From assembly GCA_910578105.1 (NCBI GenBank), contig CAJTPD010000008.1:108964-172963 (forward strand): a stretch of DNA of 64,000 bases, read 5' to 3'. A program made the position numbers and the translations under genes. How positions within the stretch are numbered: position 1 is the first letter of the stretch; every line of letters begins with the position of its first letter. The DNA comes from an uncultured Odoribacter sp. Lineage in GTDB: Bacteria > Bacteroidota > Bacteroidia > Bacteroidales > Marinifilaceae. The notes below the pieces were generated by a model. The model saw only the letters and a program-made list of their open reading frames with translations, was not told where the DNA came from and did not search any database. This document shows, piece by piece, positions 18,109 to 27,237 of this stretch.

Positions 18109-18151
18109 AATGTAAGTTTTTCAAATGAACTCCATTCAATAAACAACTATG

Positions 18152-18159
18152 CAAAATTA
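18152..18159 (-). promoter_or_regulatory. -7 promoter box for the GH3-beta-lactamase gene
   Basis: TAATTTTG on the minus strand, 44 bp before the ATG and just after the terminator of the preceding gene. Confidence 0.6.
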
Positions 18160-18160
18160 T

Positions 18161-18193
18161 AAAAAAGAAAGGGCTTCATTTAAAATGAAGCCC
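18161..18193 (-). terminator. Terminator after the TlpA-like gene
   Basis: The GC-containing stem GGGCTTCATT/AATGAAGCCC (18171-18193) is followed on the minus strand by TTTCTTTTTT. Confidence 0.88.
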
Positions 18194-18219
18194 CCTTGTA
18201 TTGTCTAAGAATTGTTAAA

Positions 18220-19314
18220 TTATTTCAACATTTCAGCAATTTTGGCTTTTAAAGCATCGCCTCTCAGGTTTTTAGCTACGATAACATTGTTTTCGTCCAG
18301 GACTACCATGTGAGGAATACCGTTTACGGCATATAATTGTGCAGCTTCATTGGCCCATCCTTTCAGGTCGGAAACATGCTTCCAGGTCAGTTTATCCTCT
18401 TCAATTGCTTTCAACCATGCTTCTTTGTTGTTATCCAGAGATACACCCAAAATTTCAAGTCCTTTCGGATGATATTCTTTGTAGATTTTTACAACGTTCG
18501 GATTTTCACCCCGGCACGGACCACACCAAGAGGCCCAGAAGTCAATAATTTTCACTTTACCCTTGATAGAATGCATAGATAACGGTTTTCCGTCCGGGGT
18601 ATTCAGGGTGAAATCAGGAGCAACCTGGCCAACTGCTACAGCAGACAGATTTTTAATTCTCTCTGCAATTTTTTGTCCTGGTTCACTTGTCTGTGCATTC
18701 GGCCCCAGGTTTTTAAATTGTTTGTCGAGTTCTTCTGCATCCATACCGCCCATTCTATTGCTGAGGATAAATGCAGCGGCATAAGTGTCTGCGTTAGCTT
18801 TTATCAATGCTTCTTGTTTTGCATTTGCCTCTGTGCCCAATTTTTCAAATTGTTGGCTCAACTGTCTGATTTTTGCAGTGTCGTGGGTCTGAGCGGCAGC
18901 ACTATACTCTTTGTAAAGTTCCGATTGAGCTGTTCTGGCAGCCTGGTTGATGGCTGTGTATTCATTGATTAATTGTTGATTTGTAGAACCTTCTACTTTG
19001 GTTTCCATCGGATTAGTCAGATTGATGACAGCCGTATAATCGGCATTTTCCAATATAACCGGTAATCCCATTCTTTTTCCTTCGATACCAAGATATGCAC
19101 TGGTGGTATTGGCAACATTACCCGTCAGTACGAATTTGCCGTCAGTGATAGCGGCCTTTGCAAGAGTATCTACGTTTTTTCCGGTATTTTTTGCCAGATA
19201 TACGTTACCTGTCTGTTCTCCTTCTACAGTTCCGTTTATTGTAAATTTCGGAGTAGAAACGCATGCTGCCAGGGAGAATGCTATAGCAGCAGCCGGAAAT
19301 AAAATTTTCTTCAT
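18220..19314 (-). CDS. TlpA-like thioredoxin-fold lipoprotein with DUF4369 region
   Basis: A 364-residue lipoprotein (signal ends SLAACVS). Residues 24-115 resemble the DUF4369 beta domain found before many Bacteroidota thioredoxins (TINGTVEGEQTGNVYLAK). A helical linker spans about 120-215, and residues 225-364 are a TlpA/ResA-type thioredoxin domain with WCGPC (FWASWCGPCRGENP) and a cis-Pro-containing GIPHMVVLD. It should reduce or exchange disulfides in the periplasm, membrane-anchored by lipid. It has its own promoter and terminator; specific partners are unknown. Confidence 0.88.
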   Translation of the reverse strand: MKKILFPAAAIAFSLAACVSTPKFTINGTVEGEQTGNVYLAKNTGKNVDTLAKAAITDGKFVLTGNVANTTSAYLGIEGKRMGLPVILENADYTAVINLTNPMETKVEGSTNQQLINEYTAINQAARTAQSELYKEYSAAAQTHDTAKIRQLSQQFEKLGTEANAKQEALIKANADTYAAAFILSNRMGGMDAEELDKQFKNLGPNAQTSEPGQKIAERIKNLSAVAVGQVAPDFTLNTPDGKPLSMHSIKGKVKIIDFWASWCGPCRGENPNVVKIYKEYHPKGLEILGVSLDNNKEAWLKAIEEDKLTWKHVSDLKGWANEAAQLYAVNGIPHMVVLDENNVIVAKNLRGDALKAKIAEMLK

Positions 19315-19348
19315 TGTTTTCTGAATTTATGATAAAAATTAACAAATA

Positions 19349-19356
19349 CAAAGGTA
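19349..19356 (-). promoter_or_regulatory. -7 promoter box for the TlpA-like gene
   Basis: TACCTTTG on the minus strand, 35 bp before the ATG. Confidence 0.65.
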
Positions 19357-19394
19357 GCTATAAAAAATAATAAAACGATGCGTAAGCATCGTTT
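19357..19394 (-). terminator. Terminator after the outer-membrane protein gene
   Basis: AAACGATGC-GTAA-GCATCGTTT (19373-19394), followed on the minus strand by a TTTTATTATTTTTT-like tract. Confidence 0.85.
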
Positions 19395-19409
19395 CTGTAA
19401 TGTTAATGT

Positions 19410-20672
19410 TTAGTTAATCTTTCGTTTCATGAACCACAATTCTTTGAAAGCAATGTTGACCCGGAGTTTTGCGTATTTTTCCTGAATCAATCCATTTTTT
19501 TCTGTGCCCCGGATACCCAGGTCAAAGGCAATTCCCAAAAGTAGCTCTCCGGCTCTTTGTGAGATGAAAGGAATCTGGGTTCCGAAAGTAACACCATAGG
19601 TATCCACATTGGTTTCTTTCAGTTGTATTTCCGATTTTATGAAATAACCTCCCAGCATATATCTGTTGCGTTGCCACCAAAAGCGGCCATATTCTTCAGG
19701 TGTCCATGAGATTCCGGCATTTACTTTGTGGTAATCTTTTAATTGTTGGTTGATTTTAAATTCTTCGTAAACGGACATCTTGTGGAAAGTATAGTCGGCG
19801 GCAGCCTGCCATTTGTTTTTAAATTGGTAATTAAAGCCACTGATAATCCGGAAAGGGTATTTGATGTATCCCCGCCTGAGGATTTCATCATCAAGCGTTG
19901 TGGAGTTTCCGCTGGAGGAATTAACTTTGTATGAAATAAATTCTTTTTTGGCCGTTAATTTCTGGGTGAAATTCATGCTTGTTCCCAGTGCGAGGAGGGA
20001 TTTGGGTGAGAGTTTGAACTGGTATTGTACGCCCGGTGTAAACAGGAAATCGCGTATTCTGTTATTTTCGCTGGTCCGGATATAAAAACTGTTTTCAATT
20101 TCTGCGGTTAGGGTTTGCCGCTTTTCAATTTTTCCGAATACATAGGAAAAGTTAGTCCCTATAGCAAAGTTCTTGTATTTCCATCCGAATCCGGCATAAA
20201 TATCATTCAGACCTCCTTCTCCGGAAATGTTCTGGTTGAATTTGCCGCTGACGCTGCCGGAAATGGAATAAGAATAGAACAAATCGTATCCGATGTCTGA
20301 TTTTTCTGTAAATCCGAATGAAAAATACAAGTTGCGGTACAGTCGCAAAGCCATACTTAAGTTAGCATTCTGAGCAACCCGGTAGTCCGCACTTTTTTTA
20401 TGGGTGGAAATGTGAGCATATTCACCGGTTATTCCCAATTGAAAATAGAATCGGTTACTATCCAGAGCAGTATAAGAGGCCGGATTTAAGAAATTGATAT
20501 TTTTGTTGTCCCGCATAGCTGCCGACACTCCTCCCATTGCGGTATAAGGGCTGTTATTGGCAGGCAAAAGTCCTATGCCGTAAATAGAATACGGGGAACC
20601 TACATTTTCCTGGGCATAAACATTCAGGAACACAATGGGCAAAAGCAGGCTGAGAATGATTCTTTTTATCAT
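19410..20672 (-). CDS. Putative outer-membrane beta-barrel protein
   Basis: A 420-residue protein with a signal ending VYAQ. NFLNPASYTALD and AMGGVSAAMRD near the N-terminus recall FadL/OmpP1-like barrels, and the body alternates aromatic and polar residues in repeated antiparallel-strand style. The C-terminus is hydrophobic but lacks a strict terminal Phe. It lies 20 bp downstream of the DUF4270 lipoprotein gene, so the pair probably functions together at the outer membrane. The cargo or partner is unknown. Confidence 0.75.
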   Translation of the reverse strand: MIKRIILSLLLPIVFLNVYAQENVGSPYSIYGIGLLPANNSPYTAMGGVSAAMRDNKNINFLNPASYTALDSNRFYFQLGITGEYAHISTHKKSADYRVAQNANLSMALRLYRNLYFSFGFTEKSDIGYDLFYSYSISGSVSGKFNQNISGEGGLNDIYAGFGWKYKNFAIGTNFSYVFGKIEKRQTLTAEIENSFYIRTSENNRIRDFLFTPGVQYQFKLSPKSLLALGTSMNFTQKLTAKKEFISYKVNSSSGNSTTLDDEILRRGYIKYPFRIISGFNYQFKNKWQAAADYTFHKMSVYEEFKINQQLKDYHKVNAGISWTPEEYGRFWWQRNRYMLGGYFIKSEIQLKETNVDTYGVTFGTQIPFISQRAGELLLGIAFDLGIRGTEKNGLIQEKYAKLRVNIAFKELWFMKRKIN

Positions 20673-20692
20673 AGTATCAGATTGAATTCCGG

Positions 20693-22030
20693 TTATTTAT
20701 ATTTAGCATAATAAACCCTCAGTATTGGTGCTTCCAGAATGACCATTTGGTCAAAAGATATACCTTTACTGGAATAGCCGTCGTTGGGGACGCTCAGCAG
20801 TATTTGCTGGCCTTGATTGGTTGGAGGTGCGGCACTGAGATTCTGGTAATATTCCGTCATGTCGAAGATATAACGGGTATCATCCGTATTCTGGTCATTT
20901 TTCACCAATACTCCCGTTACGGTCGACTTGCTGTTGTTATAGAGCAAACCTGTAAATTCGTTCAGGTCGTTGGTGGTGTATACATTGATAGTGTTAGGCG
21001 GAGCAATAGGGTTATTGTACATAAAATCCGGTTTGATTTCAAGTTGGGCTTTGATGATGGTCATGTATTTGTCGTAACGCGGAGCTTCAGGTAAGGTCAG
21101 TTTGGTCATATATCCGCACAGTCCCTGAGTGAAAGCTACTTTTGCTTCTTCAAAAGTTACTTCCTGTTCCTGGTCGGTAAGGGATTGGAATGTCGTTGTC
21201 GGAGTGTTGATGATTTGGTTGTATTGATATTCTTTTTGGGTGAGCGGAAAGCGCAATGTGCTCGATGTTCCGTTTACAGAGTAATGGAATTGCATATACA
21301 AACTGTCGCTGAGGGCGTGAATTGTCATCAGGCAATTGTTGTCCGGATGTGCGACGATTGCCAGACCTTTAAAGTATTGGAGAAAATTGTAGTATGAAAA
21401 ATTGCCTGTTGTCCCGGAATCATAAATATCGTCTTCTTTATTCCGCCGGTACATCATTCGTTCAAACAGGTCTTCCCCTACTTCCTGGTCTATTTTAAAG
21501 TGGGCTTTAGCCAGATTTGAACGGAAAGGATAGAATTCGGTAGATGCCAGTAATTTTCCTTTATTTATCGGTTGCGTATTATAGTAAAAAGCATCATCGT
21601 CATAGTTTAATTCGGGAAATTCTTTCAGTTGGTAGAGGTCAAATTTCTGTAATTTGACATTGTAGAGAGTGTCGCCCCAAAGGTTGCCTGCATAGGTAAA
21701 ATTGAGGGTCATGGAATCAAGCACCGCATTATTCGGAAGCGTCAGAACTGTGGATGGGGCTACCTGAAAACAAGGTGTTGCAACAGTTGTGCCACTGTAT
21801 TCATCTTCGTATTTTCCCATCACCAGTTGTGTGATATACTCGGAGGGATGTAGTCCGCATGAAGTGATAAAAGAGTCTGCTTTTATCGTTGCTGTATTGC
21901 TTATCGTAATACTTTCTTCTCCGATATAATTGTTATTGTTAATCATCTCCTGGCCAATGGTTGCCAGGTCGTTATTGCAGGCGCATACCAAACAAATCAG
22001 ACCTGATATAAAAGCAATGATTCTCAACAT
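20693..22030 (-). CDS. DUF4270 family lipoprotein
   Basis: A 445-residue lipoprotein with lipobox LVCAC. The N-terminal part after the Cys (NNDLATIGQEMI, then ISNTATIKADSF) and the repeated paired beta-strand segments (LDSMTLNFTYAGNLWGDT, NVYTTNDLNEF, ILEAPILRVYY) fit DUF4270, a Bacteroidota-restricted family of unknown function. It is first in a two-gene unit with the outer-membrane barrel. The upstream box TATCTTCG (22061-22068, minus) matches the promoter consensus at all but one position. Confidence 0.8.
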   Translation of the reverse strand: MLRIIAFISGLICLVCACNNDLATIGQEMINNNNYIGEESITISNTATIKADSFITSCGLHPSEYITQLVMGKYEDEYSGTTVATPCFQVAPSTVLTLPNNAVLDSMTLNFTYAGNLWGDTLYNVKLQKFDLYQLKEFPELNYDDDAFYYNTQPINKGKLLASTEFYPFRSNLAKAHFKIDQEVGEDLFERMMYRRNKEDDIYDSGTTGNFSYYNFLQYFKGLAIVAHPDNNCLMTIHALSDSLYMQFHYSVNGTSSTLRFPLTQKEYQYNQIINTPTTTFQSLTDQEQEVTFEEAKVAFTQGLCGYMTKLTLPEAPRYDKYMTIIKAQLEIKPDFMYNNPIAPPNTINVYTTNDLNEFTGLLYNNSKSTVTGVLVKNDQNTDDTRYIFDMTEYYQNLSAAPPTNQGQQILLSVPNDGYSSKGISFDQMVILEAPILRVYYAKYK

Positions 22031-22060
22031 ATCTATTCTTATAATTTTATTAATCCGGTG

Positions 22061-22068
22061 CGAAGATA
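22061..22068 (-). promoter_or_regulatory. Candidate -7 box for the DUF4270 operon
   Basis: TATCTTCG on the minus strand, one mismatch from TAnnTTTG, 31 bp before the ATG. Confidence 0.4.
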
Positions 22069-22215
22069 AAGTTATTTTCTAAAAATACCTTCACGGAAAT
22101 CCATTTTCTTGGAGAATAGCAAGGACTTAACCTATGATAAGGTAATTTATGATTTGGATGCCTTTGTTAAAAATACATAATCATGTATTCTTTTTTATTT
22201 TAAATATTGTTTCGC

Positions 22216-22247
22216 TTGGAATTATAGCCAAAAAATATGTAGTTTTG
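22216..22247 (+). promoter_or_regulatory. Promoter of the kelch-like lipoprotein gene
   Basis: -33 TTG at 22216-22218, 21 bp, then TAGTTTTG at 22240-22247. Both boxes and spacing fit the Bacteroidota consensus. Confidence 0.7.
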
Positions 22248-22293
22248 CCAAACGATTATGGAATATAGTAATTTAATGGATAAAAAATAGTTT

Positions 22294-23370
22294 ATGAAAA
22301 AAGTAAATTTTTTATGCCTGATTGTATTGGGAGTATTTTTTTCGGCTTGTCATTCTGATGATGATACTTGGGGTGACTGGGCGAAATCGGATGCTTTCCC
22401 GGGCGATTACCGTGTATTGGCGACTGCATTTCAGTACGGCGATGTGGCATATGTCGGAATGGGATATAATATGGAACTTAGCGTACAAGACAAGTTCTTA
22501 CGGAATTTTTATAAATTCGACGGTTCAAAATGGACTTCTGATGTAGAAAGTTTTCCGGTAGAAGGGCGTAAAGGTTCGGTGTCTTTTGTGATTGGTGATA
22601 CTGCTTTTGTAGGAGCCGGATTCCGGGATAAGTCTTCTTCGGCTGATAGAAAGGACCGTTATTACAGTGATTTTTATAAATTGAATCTGAAAACCGGTAA
22701 GTGGATTAAAAACGGAAACGAATATGCCAAAACAGATATCAAAGATTTTGTCGGTGATACTGTTGCTTGTAAGTTTTGGAGCGGAATCGGATTTGAGTTG
22801 AATGGCAAGGGCTATGTTGGAACCGGACAGGTGGACGGACGTATTTCTAAAAATATTTACGAGTATGACCCTGCTACCGGCAAGTGGACAGAAATGACTA
22901 TGCCGGGAGATGCCCGTGTAGGTGGCGTTGTTTTCAAATTGCAGGGAAAAGCTGTTATTTGCTTAGGTTCTGATGGCAGAAGCAGTGTAGTGGATGTCTA
23001 TACTTTTGACGGGACGAATTGGGAACGCAAGAGACCTTTGCAGGATTTGGACGGCAGTTGGAATGACGATTATGGAAAAATCCCCAGAAGCTATGCAATG
23101 GCATTTACTTCTACTCTGGATGGGGAAAAAGGATATATATGCGGCGGTGTCGGAACCAAAACTGCGTGGGAATACTGTCTGAATGAGGACCGTTGGTATG
23201 AAGTTACCGAATTCCCGGATGCTATGCTTGTCCGTATTGCAGGTGTTGGTTTTTCTCTGAACGGTTACGGATATGTTACTACCGGGGGGGCGTCAACAAC
23301 GACAGCCAATGACAATTCGACCTGGAAATTTATCCCGGGTGTGGATGAAGATGATAATAATGATTATTGA
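22294..23370 (+). CDS. Kelch-repeat-like lipoprotein
   Basis: A 358-residue lipoprotein (signal ends FFSACHSDDD). It carries repeated segments with a Gly-rich turn, a Tyr pair and a W/Y-x-x-x end, such as VAYVGMGYNM...FYKFDGSKWTSD, GKGYVGTGQVD...IYEYDPATGKWTEM and KGYICGGVG...EYCLNEDRWYEV. These are kelch-like beta-propeller blades, roughly five or six. The protein ends in an acidic tail. A surface or periplasmic binding role is likely; the ligand is unknown. It is monocistronic, with a clear promoter and a terminator directly after. Confidence 0.82.
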   Translation: MKKVNFLCLIVLGVFFSACHSDDDTWGDWAKSDAFPGDYRVLATAFQYGDVAYVGMGYNMELSVQDKFLRNFYKFDGSKWTSDVESFPVEGRKGSVSFVIGDTAFVGAGFRDKSSSADRKDRYYSDFYKLNLKTGKWIKNGNEYAKTDIKDFVGDTVACKFWSGIGFELNGKGYVGTGQVDGRISKNIYEYDPATGKWTEMTMPGDARVGGVVFKLQGKAVICLGSDGRSSVVDVYTFDGTNWERKRPLQDLDGSWNDDYGKIPRSYAMAFTSTLDGEKGYICGGVGTKTAWEYCLNEDRWYEVTEFPDAMLVRIAGVGFSLNGYGYVTTGGASTTTANDNSTWKFIPGVDEDDNNDY

Positions 23371-23391
23371 TTATTGGCAACATAATATAAG

Positions 23392-23420
23392 AAATGGGAT
23401 GTGAAAGCATCCCATTTTTT
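23392..23420 (+). terminator. Terminator after the kelch-like gene
   Basis: AATGGGATG-TGAAAG-CATCCCATT followed by a T-run. The next promoter box starts 4 bp after it. Confidence 0.9.
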
Positions 23421-23423
23421 GTA

Positions 23424-23431
23424 TATCTTTG
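23424..23431 (+). promoter_or_regulatory. -7 promoter box for the TPR gene
   Basis: TATCTTTG, 37 bp before the ATG at 23468 and directly downstream of the preceding terminator T-tract. Confidence 0.65.
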
Positions 23432-23467
23432 AAGCAATTGTTTTTAATTGGTTTTATTTCGGGAATT

Positions 23468-25426
23468 ATGCGGAGGTTCATTATCATTTTATGTTTTTGT
23501 CTGTCGGGAACTGCCGGCGTTTTTGCCCAGTTGAATACGGCCAGTATGCTCCGGATGGGGCAGAATGCGATTTATTTTGATGATTATGTCAGCGCAATTG
23601 ATAATTTCAATAATATTATCCGGGTAAAGCCTTATTTATCAGAGCCTTATTTTTTCAGAGGCCTGGCCAAACTGAATCTGGATGATTATGAGGGAGCCAT
23701 ACAGGATTTTTCCCAGGCTATAGATTTGAATCCAAACTATTTTCATGCTTATATGTATAGGGGAGTTGCTTTGAATGGTATGAAAAGGTTTGAGGATGCG
23801 CTGAAAGATTACGGACAGGCTATTGCCCTGGACCCTACAGCAGCTTATGTGTATGCTAACCGTGGAATTACAGAATCGGAATTGGGGAATTATAAAGCTG
23901 CCGAGAAGGATTACTCGAAGGCTTTGCAGATAGATGATAAATTGTTGCCGGCTTATTTGAACCGGGCTATTGTGAGGGAAAAGCTGGATGATACGGAAGG
24001 GGCTCTGGCAGATTGTAATGCGGCTGTCCGGCTGAATATGTTTTCAGACGATGCGTTTGGCTTGCGGGGATATTTGTATTATCAGCAGAAAGATTACCAC
24101 AGTGCCATTGAGGATTTCAACCGGGCTTTGAAAGCGAATCCGGAAAATACCCGGATATTGATGAGTCGGGCAATGGTGTGGTATGAAATGAAAAAATATC
24201 CGGAAACGCTGGCTGATTACGATGAAGTGCTCCGGGTGGACAGTAATTATGTTTTTGCTTATTACAACCGGGCAATGCTCCGTGCTGAGATTGGGGAGAC
24301 GAATGCAGCTATCCGTGATTTGAATAAAGTTGTTGAGCTAAATTCGGATAATATCCTGATATATTTCAACCGTGGGCTTTTGAAAATGGAAATCAGAGAC
24401 TGGTATGGGGCATATGACGATTTCAGTGAGAGTATCCGTTTATATCCTGATTTTGTGAAAGCATACATCGTGCGTGCGGTTGTGAGGGATGAGCTGAATG
24501 AAGAAAAAGGGGCGGCAGAGGACCGTTATTTGGCAACGCAAATTATGGACCGTTACAGGAAAATGAAGGCTGGTGACCGGAATGCTTTGGTGGATACGAC
24601 TGCTAATTTCCGGAAACTGATTGATATCAATGTACGGCAGGATGAAGTCCGTGATGTAATAAACGGGCGTGTCCAGGATAAAAGAGTGATGGTAGAACTT
24701 CAGGAGGTGTTTTATGTGCAATATATGAGTCTGGATTCGTTGCGGAGCGGCAAAGTGCAGTATTACAATAAGCATATAATGAGTTATAATCAGGCTCATA
24801 ATTATAATCCTGCTATTACTTTGTGTAATAAATTCCAGTTTTATCCGGAAGATTTCCTGGCATCTTCTGTAAAAAAATTGTCGGAGCAAATTGTAAAAGA
24901 CGGCGATTTGAACAGTTATCTGTTGCGGGGGAGTTTTTATATTAACCGGCAGGAATATCCAAAAGCGATTGATGATTTTATTGCAATTCTGGATAAGGAA
25001 CCTCAGAATTTACTGGCTTTGTTTAATTTGGCAAATGCCCGGATGTTGATGTATGATTACATAGAATCGGTTGAAGATAAGACACCCAGAATTGTGGGTG
25101 AAAAAACAGAAGAGAATCGGAAAACGGATTATTCTTTGGTGTTGGAAGGATATAACAAGTGTTTGGAGATTGATCCTGATTTTGTATTTGCCATATATAA
25201 TATGGCAAATGTGTATGCGAAGAACGGGGAGATAGATAAAGCCATAACGGCTTATTCGGAGGCAATCCGGAAGGATAAGGATTTGGCCGAGGCTTATTTT
25301 AACCGGGGATTACTCTATATTTATACCGGACAGAAAGCTTTGGCAAATGCAGATTTAAGTAAAGCGGGGGAGTTGGGGATTGTCGGGGCGTATAATATTA
25401 TAAAGAGATATTGCAAAGAGGAGTAA
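23468..25426 (+). CDS. Secreted multi-TPR protein
   Basis: A 652-residue protein. The start at 23468 (MRRFIIILCFCLSGTAGVFAQ) gives a signal peptide; a TTG 39 bp upstream lies in the promoter. From residue 25 to about 350 there are consecutive 34-residue TPR units with the Tyr-Gly-Ala pattern (FRGLAKLNLDDYEGAIQDFSQAIDLNP and similar, roughly nine), and more follow at the C-terminus (from about 475). The middle section, residues 360-470, is not TPR-like. TPR arrays are protein-binding scaffolds; here it acts in the periplasm or at the outer membrane. The partner is unknown. Confidence 0.85.
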   Translation: MRRFIIILCFCLSGTAGVFAQLNTASMLRMGQNAIYFDDYVSAIDNFNNIIRVKPYLSEPYFFRGLAKLNLDDYEGAIQDFSQAIDLNPNYFHAYMYRGVALNGMKRFEDALKDYGQAIALDPTAAYVYANRGITESELGNYKAAEKDYSKALQIDDKLLPAYLNRAIVREKLDDTEGALADCNAAVRLNMFSDDAFGLRGYLYYQQKDYHSAIEDFNRALKANPENTRILMSRAMVWYEMKKYPETLADYDEVLRVDSNYVFAYYNRAMLRAEIGETNAAIRDLNKVVELNSDNILIYFNRGLLKMEIRDWYGAYDDFSESIRLYPDFVKAYIVRAVVRDELNEEKGAAEDRYLATQIMDRYRKMKAGDRNALVDTTANFRKLIDINVRQDEVRDVINGRVQDKRVMVELQEVFYVQYMSLDSLRSGKVQYYNKHIMSYNQAHNYNPAITLCNKFQFYPEDFLASSVKKLSEQIVKDGDLNSYLLRGSFYINRQEYPKAIDDFIAILDKEPQNLLALFNLANARMLMYDYIESVEDKTPRIVGEKTEENRKTDYSLVLEGYNKCLEIDPDFVFAIYNMANVYAKNGEIDKAITAYSEAIRKDKDLAEAYFNRGLLYIYTGQKALANADLSKAGELGIVGAYNIIKRYCKEE

Positions 25427-25581
25427 TTGGCACAGATGAGCATTTCTTTCAAAAAGCAGATGAGTGTTTCACGAATGACGGAGCCAATAGTTCTTGATTT
25501 GTATTTGCTTGTCAGAAGTCTGCAAGGCTCCTTGCATTCGGTGTCGGTACACTCATCTGTTTTGTCGTGTTTCCGGTCGAT

Positions 25582-26943
25582 TCAAATAATCTTTTCCAGA
25601 GTTTTCAGGGAATTGTTAATTTCACTGTCCGGGATGGAATAATTTTGCAGAGTGCCGGCAAAGTATTGTTCGTAAGCATACAAATCAATCATTCCGTGTC
25701 CGGAAAGATTAAAGAGAATTGTTTTTGTTTTTCCTTCTTTTTGGGCTTGTCTGGCTTCACGTATTGCTTGTGCAATGGCATGAGTGGATTCGGGTGCCGG
25801 AATGATTCCTTCTGTTCGGGCAAATAATATTCCGGCTTCGAAAGTTTCCAGTTGTGGCATATCCGTAGCTTCGATTAGCCGGTCTTTTAATAGTTGGCTG
25901 ACGATAGCTCCTGCTCCGTGGTAGCGTAACCCTCCTGCGTGAATATTGGCAGGTTCAAAGTTGTGTCCTAAAGTATACATCGGAATTAAGGGGGTCAGGC
26001 CGACAGTGTCGCCGAAATCGTATTGAAATTCTCCCCGGGTTAATTTGGGGCAGGATTGAGGTTCTACTGCAATGACTCTGATGTTTTTGCCTTCTGTGAG
26101 TTTTTTGCGCAGAAAAGGGAAACCGATGCCTGCAAAGTTGGAACCTCCTCCGAAGCATCCGATGACAATATCGGGTTCTTCTCCGGCTTTTTCCATTTGG
26201 CGGATGGTTTCTTCTCCGATGATAGTTTGGTGCATCAATACGTGATTTAGTACACTTCCGATGGTATAATTGGTGTCCGGGTCTTTGGCGGCCATTTCAA
26301 CGGCTTCGGAAACTGCAATGCCCAGACTGCCGGGAGATTGGGGATGGGCCAGCAGAATCCGGCGGCCGGCTTTTGTCAGGTTGCTGGGAGAAGGAATAAC
26401 ATCTGCTCCCCAGGTATTCATCATCAGTTTCCGGTAAGGTTTTTGATTGTAACTGACTTTTACCATGAACACTTTCAGGTCAATGCCGAAGTAACGGGCA
26501 GCGAAACTTAGTGCGGAACCCCATTGACCGCCTCCGGTTTCGGTGGTCAGGTGCTTTATTCCCTGTTTGTAATTGTAGTAAGCTTGTGGTATTGCGGTGT
26601 TGGGTTTGTGTGAACCTGCCATGCTTGTACTTTCGTTTTTGAAATATATTTTTGCCGGAGTGTCGAGTGCTTTTTCCAGTCCGTAAGCTCTGACTAACGG
26701 GGTTGGACGCCAGATTTTGTATAGTTCCTGTACTTGTTCCGGAATTTCAATGAAGCGTTCGTGTGTGAATTCCTGGTTTATCAGTTCTTCAGCGAAAATC
26801 GGTATAAAATCTTCTTTAGTCGCAGGTTGCTTTGTTACCGGATTCAGGGGCGGAAGAGGCTTGACGGGCATGTCTGCTACAATATTGTACCATTGGGTTG
26901 GCATTTCTTGTTCTGTCAAAGTAATTTTTTTGTAGTTTTTCAT
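25582..26943 (-). CDS. trpB: Tryptophan synthase beta chain, TrpB2 type
   Basis: A 453-residue PLP enzyme joining indole and serine to tryptophan. Lys113 in AGSHKPNTA is the PLP lysine, GGGQWGSALSFAA and CFGGGSNFAG bind substrate and phosphate, and the long N-terminal region (TQWYNIVADMP) and overall length mark the TrpB2 subfamily rather than TrpB1. TrpB2 often works without a TrpA partner and may salvage free indole. No other trp gene is nearby. An attenuator with a Trp-rich leader peptide precedes it, which supports a role in tryptophan supply. Confidence 0.93.
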   Translation of the reverse strand: MKNYKKITLTEQEMPTQWYNIVADMPVKPLPPLNPVTKQPATKEDFIPIFAEELINQEFTHERFIEIPEQVQELYKIWRPTPLVRAYGLEKALDTPAKIYFKNESTSMAGSHKPNTAIPQAYYNYKQGIKHLTTETGGGQWGSALSFAARYFGIDLKVFMVKVSYNQKPYRKLMMNTWGADVIPSPSNLTKAGRRILLAHPQSPGSLGIAVSEAVEMAAKDPDTNYTIGSVLNHVLMHQTIIGEETIRQMEKAGEEPDIVIGCFGGGSNFAGIGFPFLRKKLTEGKNIRVIAVEPQSCPKLTRGEFQYDFGDTVGLTPLIPMYTLGHNFEPANIHAGGLRYHGAGAIVSQLLKDRLIEATDMPQLETFEAGILFARTEGIIPAPESTHAIAQAIREARQAQKEGKTKTILFNLSGHGMIDLYAYEQYFAGTLQNYSIPDSEINNSLKTLEKII

Positions 26944-26979
26944 GGTTGATGTTTTATTGTGTTACATATTGTGCGCATA

Positions 26980-27019
26980 AAGAAAAACGCCTGATGTTTG
27001 TAATAAACATCAGGCGTTT
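26980..27019 (-). terminator. Trp attenuator terminator
   Basis: A perfect 15-bp stem AAACGCCTGATGTTT/AAACATCAGGCGTTT (26985-27019) with a 5-nt loop is followed on the minus strand by TTTTTCTTT. It stands between the promoter at 27141 and the trpB start at 26943. Its minus-strand segment TGTTTATTAC (27000-27009) is exactly complementary to GTAATAAACA within the leader ORF (27056-27065), which would form the antiterminator. Confidence 0.9.
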
Positions 27020-27041
27020 CATATTTTTTTATTCAATAGAA

Positions 27042-27119
27042 TTACACAACCTCATTGTTTATTACGAAGTTTAACCAGTGCCACCACCAGTTCTGAGTTG
27101 TGTAATTTTGTATTGTCAT
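27042..27119 (-). CDS. trpL: Trp leader peptide (25 aa, WWWHW)
   Basis: The minus-strand ATG at 27119 opens a 25-codon ORF with four Trp codons in five (residues 11-13 and 15, WWWHW), ending TAA at 27042-27044. It starts about 15 nt after the predicted transcription start. Strand 1 (AATTACACAAC, 27097-27107) pairs with strand 2 (GTTGTGTAATT, 27040-27050) over 11 bp and encloses the Trp codons. Segment 27056-27065 can instead pair with the terminator arm. Stalling at Trp codons would mask strand 1 and allow antitermination. A ribosome reaching the stop would cover the antiterminator strand and allow termination. This is classical Trp attenuation logic. Confidence 0.92.
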   Translation of the reverse strand: MTIQNYTTQNWWWHWLNFVINNEVV

Positions 27120-27140
27120 TTTTCTTTCTTTTTCGTATTG

Positions 27141-27148
27141 CAAAGATA
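27141..27148 (-). promoter_or_regulatory. -7 promoter box for trpL-trpB
   Basis: TATCTTTG on the minus strand, 22 bp before the leader ATG. No clear -33 TTG. Confidence 0.7.
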
Positions 27149-27237
27149 GAAATGATTTCAGAAAAAAAAGTATTTGGATTTCTATTTGTAATTTTTTATA
27201 ATTTAGTTTGTGTTTTATGAATGAAAATTGTTTTTAA

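Noticed and set aside
22031..22293. Search for a small gene or RNA between DUF4270 and the kelch gene
   Set aside because: Only promoter boxes are present; no ORF or structure of note.
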